Assembly (NCBI RefSeq): GCF_021261325.1
Contig: NZ_JAJSBI010000008.1
Location: 1-64,000 of the forward strand
Source of the DNA: Streptomyces guryensis
GTDB lineage: Bacteria > Actinomycetota > Actinomycetes > Streptomycetales > Streptomycetaceae
Reading direction: 5' to 3'
DNA: 64,000 nt
In this document: piece by piece, positions 36,112 to 43,867 of the stretch
Layout: every line of letters starts with the position of its first letter
Numbering within the stretch: the first letter of the stretch is position 1
Program-made: the position numbers and the translations under genes
Notes under the pieces: model-generated
Database searches by the model: none
What the model saw: only the letters and a program-made list of their open reading frames with translations
Told to the model about the DNA's origin: nothing

Positions 36112-37746
36112 TTGGCGCGGAGCAGTGTGCGCAGAAAGGTTCCCGCGGTCGAGGACACGATGTCCCCGACACCGCGGGACCGGGACGCGACGACCGAGCA
36201 CGGCCGACACGGCGGCGGCAGACGCAGGAAGGGCCCGGACGGCGGCGGGAAGCGCCGCAGACGGCGCGTCCTGCGCTGGGCGGCGATCGTCCTGGCGGTG
36301 GTGATACTCGGCACGGCGGGGGCCGGCTATCTCTACTACCAGCACCTCAACGCCAACATCAAGAAGGACGCCCTCAACCTCGGCGACGAGAAGGACAGGG
36401 CGGCCGAGTCGAAGGCCAACGCGGCCGGCCAGACACCGCTGAACATCCTGCTGATCGGCTCCGACGCCCGGGACTCCAAGGAGAACCAGAAGCTGGGCGG
36501 CGCCAAGGACACCTTCAACACCGCGCCGCGCGCCGATGTCCAGATGCTGCTGCACGTCTCGGCGGACCGCACCAACATGTCGGTGGTCAGCATGCCGCGC
36601 GACACGCTCGTGAACATCCCCAGGTGCACGGACCCCGGCAACGGCAAGGTCTACGGGGCACTCACCTCGACGATCACCAACGACTCCCTGGGCCGCGGCG
36701 GACCCGGCTGCACGGTGGCGACCTGGGAGAAGCTGACCGACATCCACATCGACCACTTCATGATGATCGACTTCGCGGGCGTGGTGTCGATGGCGGACGC
36801 CATCGGCGGCGTACCGGTCTGTGTGGACGCCAACGTCTACTCCAAGTCCTCCGACGGCCACGGCTCGGGCCTGAAGCTGAAGAAGGGCACCACATACGTC
36901 AAGGGCGTCCAGGCCCTGCAGTGGCTGCGCACGCGGTACGGCTTCGAGGACAACACGGACATAGCGCGGGCCAAGGCCCAGCACCAGTACATGAACGCGA
37001 TGGTCCGCCAGCTGCGCGAGAACGCCACGCTCGGCAGTCCGAACAGGCTCCGCAAGCTGGCCGAGACGGCCACCAGCGCGCTCACCGTCGACGACGGCCT
37101 CGGCACCGTGGCCAAGCTGTTCGACCTGAGCAAGGAGCTCAAGAAGGTCCCCACCAAGCGCATCACGATGACGACGATGCCCTGGCAGTACTCCACGACG
37201 AACAGCGGCCGGGTCGTGCCGAAGCCGGGTGACGCCGAGAAGCTGTTCCGGCTGGTCCGCGAGGACATCGCGCTGGACGGCAAGGACAAGAAGAAGTCCA
37301 CGAAGACGGCGGCGTCCTCGGACCCGGCCGCGGCGAACGACAAGATCGCCGTACAGGTGCAGAACGGCACCAGGTCCGGCACGCAGCTCGCCGCCACCGG
37401 ACGGGCGCGTACGATCGCCCGGCTGCTCGTCGGCAAGGGGTTCACGGAGGCGGCGGCGGACAGCACCCCGGTCCTCAACGAGAAGAAGACGGTGGTCCGC
37501 TACCCGAGCGCGGACCTGGAGGGCGACGCCCAGCGCATCGCCAGGTCACTGGGGATTCCACTGAGTTCGGTGAAGAAGTCGACCGCGGTCTCCGGGGTCA
37601 CGCTGGTCGTCGGCGCCGACTGGCGCTCCGGTACGACGTACACGGCCCCGGCGGACGACGACGGGACGCCGGCGTCCGCGCAGGTCATCAACGGCTCGGA
37701 CAAGAAGCAGTGCATGCACGTCAACCCGGACTACATCTGGAAGTAG
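36112..37746 (+). CDS. LCP family protein 4, with LytR_C domain
   Basis: About 544 residues, same layout as LCP 3 (GTAGAGYLYYQHLNANI, NILLIGSDARDSKENQKLGG, VSMPRDTLVNIPRC, WLRTRYGFEDNTDIARAK). The frame is open to an ATG at 35995, but I place the start at TTG 36112. There the sequence TTGGCGCGGAGCAGTGTGCG matches the LCP 3 start ATGGCGCAGAGCAGCGTGCA, with GGGAGGG 7 nt upstream. Duplicated start regions make this a firm choice. It ends near a bidirectional hairpin shared with the convergent GT2 gene. Confidence 0.92.
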   Translation: MARSSVRRKVPAVEDTMSPTPRDRDATTEHGRHGGGRRRKGPDGGGKRRRRRVLRWAAIVLAVVILGTAGAGYLYYQHLNANIKKDALNLGDEKDRAAESKANAAGQTPLNILLIGSDARDSKENQKLGGAKDTFNTAPRADVQMLLHVSADRTNMSVVSMPRDTLVNIPRCTDPGNGKVYGALTSTITNDSLGRGGPGCTVATWEKLTDIHIDHFMMIDFAGVVSMADAIGGVPVCVDANVYSKSSDGHGSGLKLKKGTTYVKGVQALQWLRTRYGFEDNTDIARAKAQHQYMNAMVRQLRENATLGSPNRLRKLAETATSALTVDDGLGTVAKLFDLSKELKKVPTKRITMTTMPWQYSTTNSGRVVPKPGDAEKLFRLVREDIALDGKDKKKSTKTAASSDPAAANDKIAVQVQNGTRSGTQLAATGRARTIARLLVGKGFTEAAADSTPVLNEKKTVVRYPSADLEGDAQRIARSLGIPLSSVKKSTAVSGVTLVVGADWRSGTTYTAPADDDGTPASAQVINGSDKKQCMHVNPDYIWK

Positions 37747-37772
37747 TACCTGGTGGTCCGGGGCGACAGGGG

Positions 37773-37806
37773 CCCGCGGTGCTCAGTGGGAGGCGAGCAC
37801 CGCGGG
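37773..37806. terminator. Bidirectional hairpin overlapping the GT2 stop
   Basis: CCCGCGGTGCTC (37773-37784) pairs with GAGCACCGCGGG (37795-37806), loop of 10. The right arm lies inside the last codons of the GT2 gene. Confidence 0.7.
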
Positions 37807-38811
37807 GCGCCGGGAGGCGATGACGCGCTTCGCCAGCGCCCTGGGGCTGGTCAGGAAGCCCCAGCCCCAGGACATGTGCATGGTGGCGAGAGCCACCGGG
37901 ATCTGCAGCCGTGCCTTCGGCGGCAGTCCCTTGCCCGCCGGGACGGAACCCAGGGTTATCGCCGCGAGGTAGCCGCCGGGGATAACGAAGGCCCAGGGCG
38001 TCAGCGCCGCACCGGCCACGAGGCCGGCCGCGATCGCCAGGACCGCCGTCGGCGGCGCGAGGTAGCGCAGGTTGATGGAGCCCTCATGGTAGCGGGCGAC
38101 GACGTGCCGCCAGCGGCCGTAGTCCTTGTACTGCTTGGCCAGCGCCTTGACCGACGGGCGCGGCCGGTACGACACCTTCAGCTCCGGCGAGAACCAGATC
38201 AGGCCGCCGGCCTCGCGGATCCGGAAGTTCAGCTCCCAGTCCTGGGCGCGGATGAACTCCTCGTTGTACCCGCCCTGCTGCTCCAGCGCCTCGCGCCGGA
38301 AGACCCCGAGGTACACGGTCTCGGCCGACTGGGCCTCGCCACCGGTGTGGAACGCGGCGTTGCCGACCCCGATCTTCGAGGTCATGGCGGCGGCGACCGC
38401 GTGCTCCCAGTCGTTCTCGCCCTCGGCGTGCATGATGCCGCCGACGTTCTGCGCGCCGGTCTCCTCCAGGAGCCGTACAGCCGTCGCGATGTAGTTCGGC
38501 GAGAGCATGCCGTGCCCGTCGACGCGAACGACGATCGGGTGCCGGGAGGCCTTGATCGCGGCGTTCAGGGCGGCGGGCGTACGCCCCGCCGGGTTGGGGA
38601 CGGTGTGGACGCGCGGGTCGGCGGCAACGAGCTCGGCGGCGATCTCGTCCGTGCGGTCCGTGGACGGACCGAGGGCGAGGACGACCTCCATCTCGCCGGC
38701 GTACTCCTGCGCGAGGATCGCTTGGACGGCTCCGCGCAGATGCCGCTCCTCATCGAGGACAGGCATGATCACAGAAACGGCGGGGAGCGGCGCGTCGGGG
38801 TTGGCGTTCAT
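37783..38811 (-). CDS. GT2 family glycosyltransferase
   Basis: 342 residues. GT-A fold: VSVIMPVLDEERHLRGAVQA, VVRVDGHGMLSPNYIATAVR holding the D-x-D-like position (VDGHG), and RAQDWELNFRIREAGGLIWF with the E/D-W motif. Two or three hydrophobic segments between 255 and 310 indicate membrane attachment. It is the only minus-strand gene within the run of five plus-strand LCP genes, between LCP 4 and LCP 5. Probably adds sugars to a lipid-linked polymer that the LCP proteins transfer (inference). Confidence 0.9.
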   Translation of the reverse strand: MNANPDAPLPAVSVIMPVLDEERHLRGAVQAILAQEYAGEMEVVLALGPSTDRTDEIAAELVAADPRVHTVPNPAGRTPAALNAAIKASRHPIVVRVDGHGMLSPNYIATAVRLLEETGAQNVGGIMHAEGENDWEHAVAAAMTSKIGVGNAAFHTGGEAQSAETVYLGVFRREALEQQGGYNEEFIRAQDWELNFRIREAGGLIWFSPELKVSYRPRPSVKALAKQYKDYGRWRHVVARYHEGSINLRYLAPPTAVLAIAAGLVAGAALTPWAFVIPGGYLAAITLGSVPAGKGLPPKARLQIPVALATMHMSWGWGFLTSPRALAKRVIASRRPAVLASH

Positions 38812-38938
38812 CGCCCGTTACGTTACCGCGAACGGGGGACACCTTTGCGCCCCGCCGGGGCGGTGGCCCGGTCCACAGATCGTATCGGCCTACGGTGCTC
38901 ACGGTCCCACGTACGGCCGTCGCCCGGAGGTGTCCCCC

Positions 38939-40420
38939 TTGCCCACGCAGCCTCGGTCCGCCGCGCCCGCTCCTCCGCAGCGCCGCCCCCAGCCCGCGGG
39001 CACCCCACCGCCCCGCGGGCCGCGGCCGCCCGTGCCACGGAGGAAGCCGCGCTGGGTGATGCGGGCGGCGACGACCCTCTCCGTGGTCGTCCTCGCCTCC
39101 GCCGGGATCGGGCATGCGGTGGTCACCAGCCTGGACGCGGGCATCGCCCGGGTCGACCCGTTCAAGGACATGAAGAACCGCCCCAAGGCCGGTCACGGCA
39201 TGAACGTCCTGCTGGTGGGCACGGACGGCCGCGACCGGATCAGCGAGGAGGAGCGGCACCGCTACCACCTGGGCGGCGAACCCTGCCACTGCACCGACAC
39301 CATGATGATCGTGCACATCTCGGCGGACCGGGAGCGGGCGACCGTGGTGAGCCTGCCGCGCGACTCGTACGCCATGACGCCCGAGCACACCGACGAGAAG
39401 ACCGGGAAGCGGATCCCCGGCCACCCCATCAAGATCAACGCGGCGTACGCGGAGGGCGGCCCGAACCTCACCGTCCAGACCGTCGAGGACATGACGCATG
39501 TGAAGATCGACCACTATCTGGAGGTCGACTTCACCAGTTTCATGAAGACGGTGGACGTGCTCGGCGGAGTGTCGGTCTGCACCGCCCTCCCCCTGAAGGA
39601 CACGTACACCGGGCTGGACCTCCCCGCCGGGACGCACGTCCTCAACGGCGGGCAGGCCCTGCAGTTCGTCCGTGCCAGGCACCTCGACGCGGACTCCGAC
39701 CTCGGCCGGATGAAGCGCCAGCAGCGGTTCCTCGCGGCGCTCATCGAGCGGGCCACCTCCTCCGGGATCCTGCTGAACCCGATGAAGTTCCGGGATGTGA
39801 CGCGGGCCGTGCTGGGGTCGGTGCGCGCGGACAAGGGCTTCGGCACGGACGAGCTGCTCGACCTCGGCCGGGCGATGCGCAACTTCTCCCCCTCGTCCTC
39901 CGAGTTCACGACCGTGCCCATCGGACAGATGGGGTACGTCGTGCCGGGCGTCGGCGAGACGCTGAAATGGGACACCGCCAAGGCCGACCGGCTCTTCCAG
40001 TCGCTGCGTGACGACAAGCCGCTGGCCGCCCGCCCGTCCCGCCCCCAGCCGGTGCCGGTCGAGGTGGACCCGCAGCAGATCCACGTCCAGGTCGAGAACG
40101 GCACGCCCACCCAGGGGCTCGGCAAGCGCGTGGACGCCGCCCTGGCGGCGACGGGCTTCCGGACGACCCGGATGCCGGCGGACGCCGACGACCACACCCA
40201 GAAGCGGACGGTCATCGCCTACGACCCCGGGTGGGACCGCTCGGCGAGAGCGCTGGCCGCCGCGCTGCCCGGGAGCGAGCTGCGGGAGGTGCCGGGGCTC
40301 GGGCCGACGCTGAAGGTGATCGCGGGGACCGACTTCAGGCAGGTGCGGGGGGTACGGGCGGAGGCCACGGACCAGGGGGAGCCCGGGGTGATGACCGGGG
40401 GCCAGGAGATGTGCTCGTAA
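38939..40420 (+). CDS. LCP family protein 5, with LytR_C domain
   Basis: About 493 residues. Start TTG 38939, GGAGG 8 nt before it. Pro-rich cytoplasmic segment, helix near residues 40-60, LCP domain (NVLLVGTDGRDRISEEERHR, VSLPRDSYAMTPEH, FVRARHLDADSDLGRMKRQQ), LytR_C from QIHVQVENGTPTQGLGKRVD. It differs from the other five by a longer loop after the first motif, ending GGEPCHCTDTMMIVHIS, with a C-H-C that could form a disulfide or bind metal. It is divergent from the GT2 gene. Confidence 0.93.
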   Translation: MPTQPRSAAPAPPQRRPQPAGTPPPRGPRPPVPRRKPRWVMRAATTLSVVVLASAGIGHAVVTSLDAGIARVDPFKDMKNRPKAGHGMNVLLVGTDGRDRISEEERHRYHLGGEPCHCTDTMMIVHISADRERATVVSLPRDSYAMTPEHTDEKTGKRIPGHPIKINAAYAEGGPNLTVQTVEDMTHVKIDHYLEVDFTSFMKTVDVLGGVSVCTALPLKDTYTGLDLPAGTHVLNGGQALQFVRARHLDADSDLGRMKRQQRFLAALIERATSSGILLNPMKFRDVTRAVLGSVRADKGFGTDELLDLGRAMRNFSPSSSEFTTVPIGQMGYVVPGVGETLKWDTAKADRLFQSLRDDKPLAARPSRPQPVPVEVDPQQIHVQVENGTPTQGLGKRVDAALAATGFRTTRMPADADDHTQKRTVIAYDPGWDRSARALAAALPGSELREVPGLGPTLKVIAGTDFRQVRGVRAEATDQGEPGVMTGGQEMCS

Positions 40421-40437
40421 CCCGAACGGACCTGTGC

Positions 40438-40468
40438 CACGACCCCTGACGGAATGTCGGGGGTCGTG
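40438..40468 (+). terminator. Terminator after LCP 5
   Basis: CACGACCCCTGAC, loop GGAAT, GTCGGGGGTCGTG: 13 pairs including one T-G, 18 bp after the stop codon. Confidence 0.8.
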
Positions 40469-40589
40469 CACTGTGCGGCACAAGGTGCGGATTATGGGCT
40501 TCCGTCCGATGGCGCCCGGCGCCCGGCAGGCGTAGGAACAGAAGGGCACGGGGCCCACCCCCGGGCCCCTCTGCCTCTCAGGAGGAGCC

Positions 40590-40952
40590 ATGACCCAGCC
40601 CGGAACCATGACCGCCATGAGCAAGGAGATGCAGGACTGCGTCCAGGCGTGCATGTCCTGCCACGCCGTCTGCGAGGAGACCATGAGCTCCTGCATGCAG
40701 ATGGGCGGCCAGGGCCAGATGCAGATCATGCGTGCGCTCATGGACTGCTCCGAGACGACCCGGATGTGCGCGGACATGATGATGCGCCGCTCGCCCATGT
40801 CGGCCGAGATGTGCGCGATGTGCGCCAAGGCGTGCGACATGTGCGCCGAGGCGTGTATGGCCATGCCGGACGACCCTCAGATGATGCGGTGCGCGGAGGC
40901 GTGTCGGCGGTGCGCCGAGATGTGCCGTGCGATGTCGGGCGCCACGATGTGA
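40590..40952 (+). CDS. Four-helix-bundle copper-binding protein (Csp-like)
   Basis: 120 residues with 16 cysteines and about 25 methionines in repeated C-x3-C and C-x2-C patterns (DCVQACMSCHAVC, EMCAMCAKACDMCAEAC, RCAEACRRCAEMC). This matches the cytosolic copper storage protein family (Csp3/DUF326), where Cys residues line a four-helix bundle that holds many Cu(I) ions. No signal peptide, so cytosolic. It has an excellent GGAGGAG site and is flanked by hairpin terminators on both sides, hence its own transcript. No copper regulator or exporter is adjacent. Confidence 0.88.
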   Translation: MTQPGTMTAMSKEMQDCVQACMSCHAVCEETMSSCMQMGGQGQMQIMRALMDCSETTRMCADMMMRRSPMSAEMCAMCAKACDMCAEACMAMPDDPQMMRCAEACRRCAEMCRAMSGATM

Positions 40953-40968
40953 CGGCTGTCTGAGCGTG

Positions 40969-41003
40969 GATCAAGGGCACCCGTGCTTGGGGTGCCCTTG
41001 ATC
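40969..41003 (+). terminator. Terminator after the copper-binding protein
   Basis: GATCAAGGGCACCC (40969-40982) and GGGTGCCCTTGATC (40990-41003): perfect 14-bp stem, 7-nt loop, 16 bp past the stop codon. Confidence 0.85.
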
Positions 41004-41052
41004 ATGGGCGGGGCGTTGCGTTGCACGGTGCCCGGCGTTGGTGCCGGCCGGG

Positions 41053-41130
41053 GGGTGGGTGCGCGGCCCGGCGGTGCGGGTTGCCGCGGGTCGGGAGCCG
41101 CCCCAGGCGGCACGAATGCCCGCGGGCTAC
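41053..41130 (+). repeat. Dispersed repeat C, copy 2
   Basis: Contains GGTGGGTGCGC, GGGTCGGGAGCCGCCCC and GGCACGAATGCCCGCGGGCT in the same order as 26930-27010. A short GCTACCGGGG(G)CGCGAG direct repeat follows at 41126-41165. Confidence 0.65.
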
Positions 41131-41176
41131 CGGGGCGCGAGTCTCCGCAGGCTACCGGGGGCGCGAGGCCCGTGGG

Positions 41177-41809
41177 CTACAGCGTGAACAGCGGTTCCAG
41201 GGCCCGCTCCAGGTCCGCCGCCGTGCGGAAGTGCACCGGCTGCATTCCGAGGGTGGCTGCCGCCTCTGTGTTCTCCTCGGTGTCGTCGATGAACAGGCAG
41301 CGGTCGGGGCGGGCGCCGACCAGGTCGGTCGCGAGGCGGTAGATGCGCGGGTCCGGCTTGGCGAGGCCGACGCGGGCGCTGTTGACGACCTCGTCCGCGA
41401 GGTCGGCGAGACCGAGCGCGGTGAGGTCGTCCTCCAGGCGGACGGTGGCGTTGCTGACGAGGACGAGCGGCACCCGGGTGCGGGCCCGGCGCAGCAGCGA
41501 GACCACCGTCTCGTCGGCCGAGAAGGGGGACTCCAGCAGGGCCGTGCCCAGCTCCCAGGCCGTCGACTCCTCCGGGACCAGCCCGGACAGGCCCTCGGCG
41601 ATCGCCTGCACCCACTCCTGGAGGTCGACCCGGCCCAGCAGCACCGGCAGACCGGTCTCCGGCGCGAAGGCGACCTTCGCGGTGGTGCCCTCGGCGAGTC
41701 CGGCGGCCCGCTCCAGGTTGTGCAGCCCGGAGGGGTCGTAGAACCGGATCACGTTGTCCACGTCGCAGAGCACCGCGTCGAACGGTGCTCTGCCTGACTG
41801 GTCAGCCAC
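41177..41809 (-). CDS. HAD superfamily hydrolase
   Basis: 210 residues, HAD subfamily IA with a cap inserted after motif I. Motif I is LCDVDNVI (nucleophile Asp16, acid/base Asp18), motif II is VLVSNAT, the lysine motif is GLAKPDPRIY and motif III is CLFIDDTEENTEAA. Probable phosphatase; the substrate is not predictable. Its start overlaps the end of the LCP 6 gene by 8 bp, so the two are translationally coupled, which hints at dephosphorylation of a sugar or lipid carrier product (speculative). Confidence 0.9.
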   Translation of the reverse strand: MADQSGRAPFDAVLCDVDNVIRFYDPSGLHNLERAAGLAEGTTAKVAFAPETGLPVLLGRVDLQEWVQAIAEGLSGLVPEESTAWELGTALLESPFSADETVVSLLRRARTRVPLVLVSNATVRLEDDLTALGLADLADEVVNSARVGLAKPDPRIYRLATDLVGARPDRCLFIDDTEENTEAAATLGMQPVHFRTAADLERALEPLFTL

Positions 41810-43100
41810 CCGAGACCGTGACCTTCTGGTCGTTGTTCAGCTCGTCCACCAGGGTCTTGACCTTCGCCTTGTCCCAGACGAGGTTGCCGCCCGTGGAGCC
41901 TGAGATCGGCATGTTCATCGACGTGCCGTCACCGCCGCTGACACCCTTCATCGCCCAGAACATGGACGCCAGGTCCCACAGGCTCATGTCCTTGTCGACG
42001 GTGAGCGAGTCCAGACCGGCGCCCATCGTCGGGTACAGCTTGAACGGGTTGAGGACCGTCGACGGGGTCGCCACCTGGTGCGCCAGCGCGGAGAGGAACT
42101 TCTGCTGGTTCTTCGTGCGCTGAAGGTCGGAGGCGGCGAAGGCGTGCCGGGTACGGACGAAGGCCAGGGCCTGCTCGCCGTTCAGCGTCTGGCTGCCCGC
42201 CTTGAAGTCGGCACCCGAGTACTTGTCCTTGAAGCCCTTGTCGATGTTGATCGTGACGCCGCCGACGGCGTCCACGATGTTCGCGAAGCCGGCGAAGCCG
42301 ATCTCCACGTAGTGGTCGATGTGCAGGCCCATGTTGGCCTCGACCGTGCGGACGAGCAGCGTCGGGCCGTCCTCCGCGTAGGCCGCGTTCAGCTTCGTCT
42401 GCCGGCCCGTGGCCGGGTAGGTCTTGCCGGAGGTCGACCCCTTGTACGAGGGGATCGTCACGTTCGAGTCGCGGGGCAGCGAGACCAGTGTGTCGCCGCT
42501 GCTGCCGACGTGCAGGATCATCATCGAGTCGGTCCGCTTGCCCTCCGCGGAGCCGGTGTGCAGCTTCTTCTTGTCCGCGGCCGTCAGCCCGGCCCGGCTG
42601 TCGGAGCCGACGATCAGGTAGTTCGTGCCGTCGCCCGACGCCGGCCGGTCGATGACCTGGGACAGGTCGACGTCCCGGTGCAGCTTGCCGTCGGCCCAGA
42701 AGTACGTGGCGACCGACGTCACAGCCAGCACCGTGACCAGGGTTATCGCCGTCCACTTGATACGGCGCCGCCAGTTGGGCCGCGGCCGGTACTCGCCCGG
42801 GTCACCGGGACCGCCCGGCCCTCCGCCGCCGGGCGAGCCGTAGACCTGGCCGGTGTTGTAGCCGCTGTCGTAGCCGTCGCCGGCGGGATCGGCGCCGCCG
42901 TACCCCTGGCCGTTGACGTACGACGGCTGCTGGGGCACCCCGCCGTACGGCGGGGCGGACGGGCCGGAAGCCCCGTACGCGCCCGGGGCGGGCCGGCGGA
43001 CCTGCCGCATCGCGCGGGCGCCCTCAGGGTTTGCGCTCGCGCTGCCGCGTCCGTACCGGTTGCGGTTGTCGTCGGACCATGCCTCGGGCCAATCGTTCAT
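41802..43100 (-). CDS. LCP family protein 6
   Basis: 432 residues from ATG 43100 (MNDWPEAWSDDNRNRYGRG); the frame is open 27 codons further but without support. A Gly/Pro/Tyr-rich cytoplasmic segment (about residues 35-110), one helix near 120-142, then the LCP domain: YLIVGSDSRAGLTAADKKKL, VSLPRDSNVTIPSY, FVRTRHAFAASDLQRTKNQQ. No LytR_C domain. It is encoded opposite to the other five LCP genes and less similar to them. Glycopolymer ligase by family. A GGGCCCC directly before the ATG leaves no ribosome site. Confidence 0.92.
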   Translation of the reverse strand: MNDWPEAWSDDNRNRYGRGSASANPEGARAMRQVRRPAPGAYGASGPSAPPYGGVPQQPSYVNGQGYGGADPAGDGYDSGYNTGQVYGSPGGGGPGGPGDPGEYRPRPNWRRRIKWTAITLVTVLAVTSVATYFWADGKLHRDVDLSQVIDRPASGDGTNYLIVGSDSRAGLTAADKKKLHTGSAEGKRTDSMMILHVGSSGDTLVSLPRDSNVTIPSYKGSTSGKTYPATGRQTKLNAAYAEDGPTLLVRTVEANMGLHIDHYVEIGFAGFANIVDAVGGVTINIDKGFKDKYSGADFKAGSQTLNGEQALAFVRTRHAFAASDLQRTKNQQKFLSALAHQVATPSTVLNPFKLYPTMGAGLDSLTVDKDMSLWDLASMFWAMKGVSGGDGTSMNMPISGSTGGNLVWDKAKVKTLVDELNNDQKVTVSGG

Positions 43101-43219
43101 GGGGCCCAGTGTGCAGGGAGCAGCCATGCCCTTCACAAGGGTCGTAGGAAAATCAGGGCACTGCTGTTGCGAAGCCAACACAAAGTCCGCAGATGACGCC
43201 TCGGCATAAGGTGGAGGCC

Positions 43220-43786
43220 ATGACAGACCAGGCCCCTGCCATGGAATCGGACACTCCGGATATACCGAATGTCCCTGGCAAGCCCACCTCGGCGTCCCGG
43301 ACCACGCTCAGTCACATCATGACCCACAACGACACGAATCTTCTGGGCACGGTGCACGGCGGCGTGATCATGAAGCTGGTGGACGACGCGGCGGGCGCGG
43401 TGGCCGGCCGGCACAGCGGCGGCCCCGCGGTCACGGCGTCGATGGACGAGATGGCGTTCCTGGAGCCGGTCCGGGTGGGCGACCTGGTCCATGTGAAGGC
43501 GCAGGTCAACTGGACCGGCCGGACGTCGATGGAGGTCGGGGTCCGGGTCCTGGCCGAGCGCTGGAACGAGTCGACCCCGCCCACCCAGGTCGGCTCCGCC
43601 TATCTGGTCTTCGCCGCGGTGGACGCCGACGGCAGGCCCCGCCGGGTGCCGCCGGTGCTGCCGGAGACGGAGAAGGACCGGCGCCGCTACCAGGAGGCCC
43701 AGATCCGCCGCACTCACCGGCTGGCACGGCGGCGGGCGATCGTGGAACTGCGGGAGAAGCGAGCGGCCGAGGGGCTCGACGACTGA
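43220..43786 (+). CDS. Acyl-CoA thioesterase, hotdog fold
   Basis: 188 residues from ATG 43220. A hotdog domain with the YciA/BFIT-type signature: HIMTHNDTNLLGTVHGGVIM (catalytic Asn/Asp region and G-x-V-H-G-G) and VTASMDEMAFLEPVRVGDLV. Hydrolyses fatty acyl-CoA. The C-terminal 40 residues are highly basic and helical (QEAQIRRTHRLARRRAIVEL), an extension common to actinobacterial members. A second Met 15 codons in (MESDTP) is an alternative start. It converges on the acyl-CoA dehydrogenase gene. Confidence 0.9.
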   Translation: MTDQAPAMESDTPDIPNVPGKPTSASRTTLSHIMTHNDTNLLGTVHGGVIMKLVDDAAGAVAGRHSGGPAVTASMDEMAFLEPVRVGDLVHVKAQVNWTGRTSMEVGVRVLAERWNESTPPTQVGSAYLVFAAVDADGRPRRVPPVLPETEKDRRRYQEAQIRRTHRLARRRAIVELREKRAAEGLDD

Positions 43787-43813
43787 CCCCGGAACGCGGC
43801 ATGAGAACGCACG

Positions 43814-43842
43814 ACAGCCCCCGGCAGGACGCCGGGGGCTGT
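43814..43842. terminator. Bidirectional terminator
   Basis: ACAGCCCCCGGC, loop AGGAC, GCCGGGGGCTGT: perfect 12-bp stem between the converging thioesterase and acyl-CoA dehydrogenase genes. Confidence 0.85.
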
Positions 43843-43867
43843 GGCATGTGCGTGGAGTCCCCGCGGG

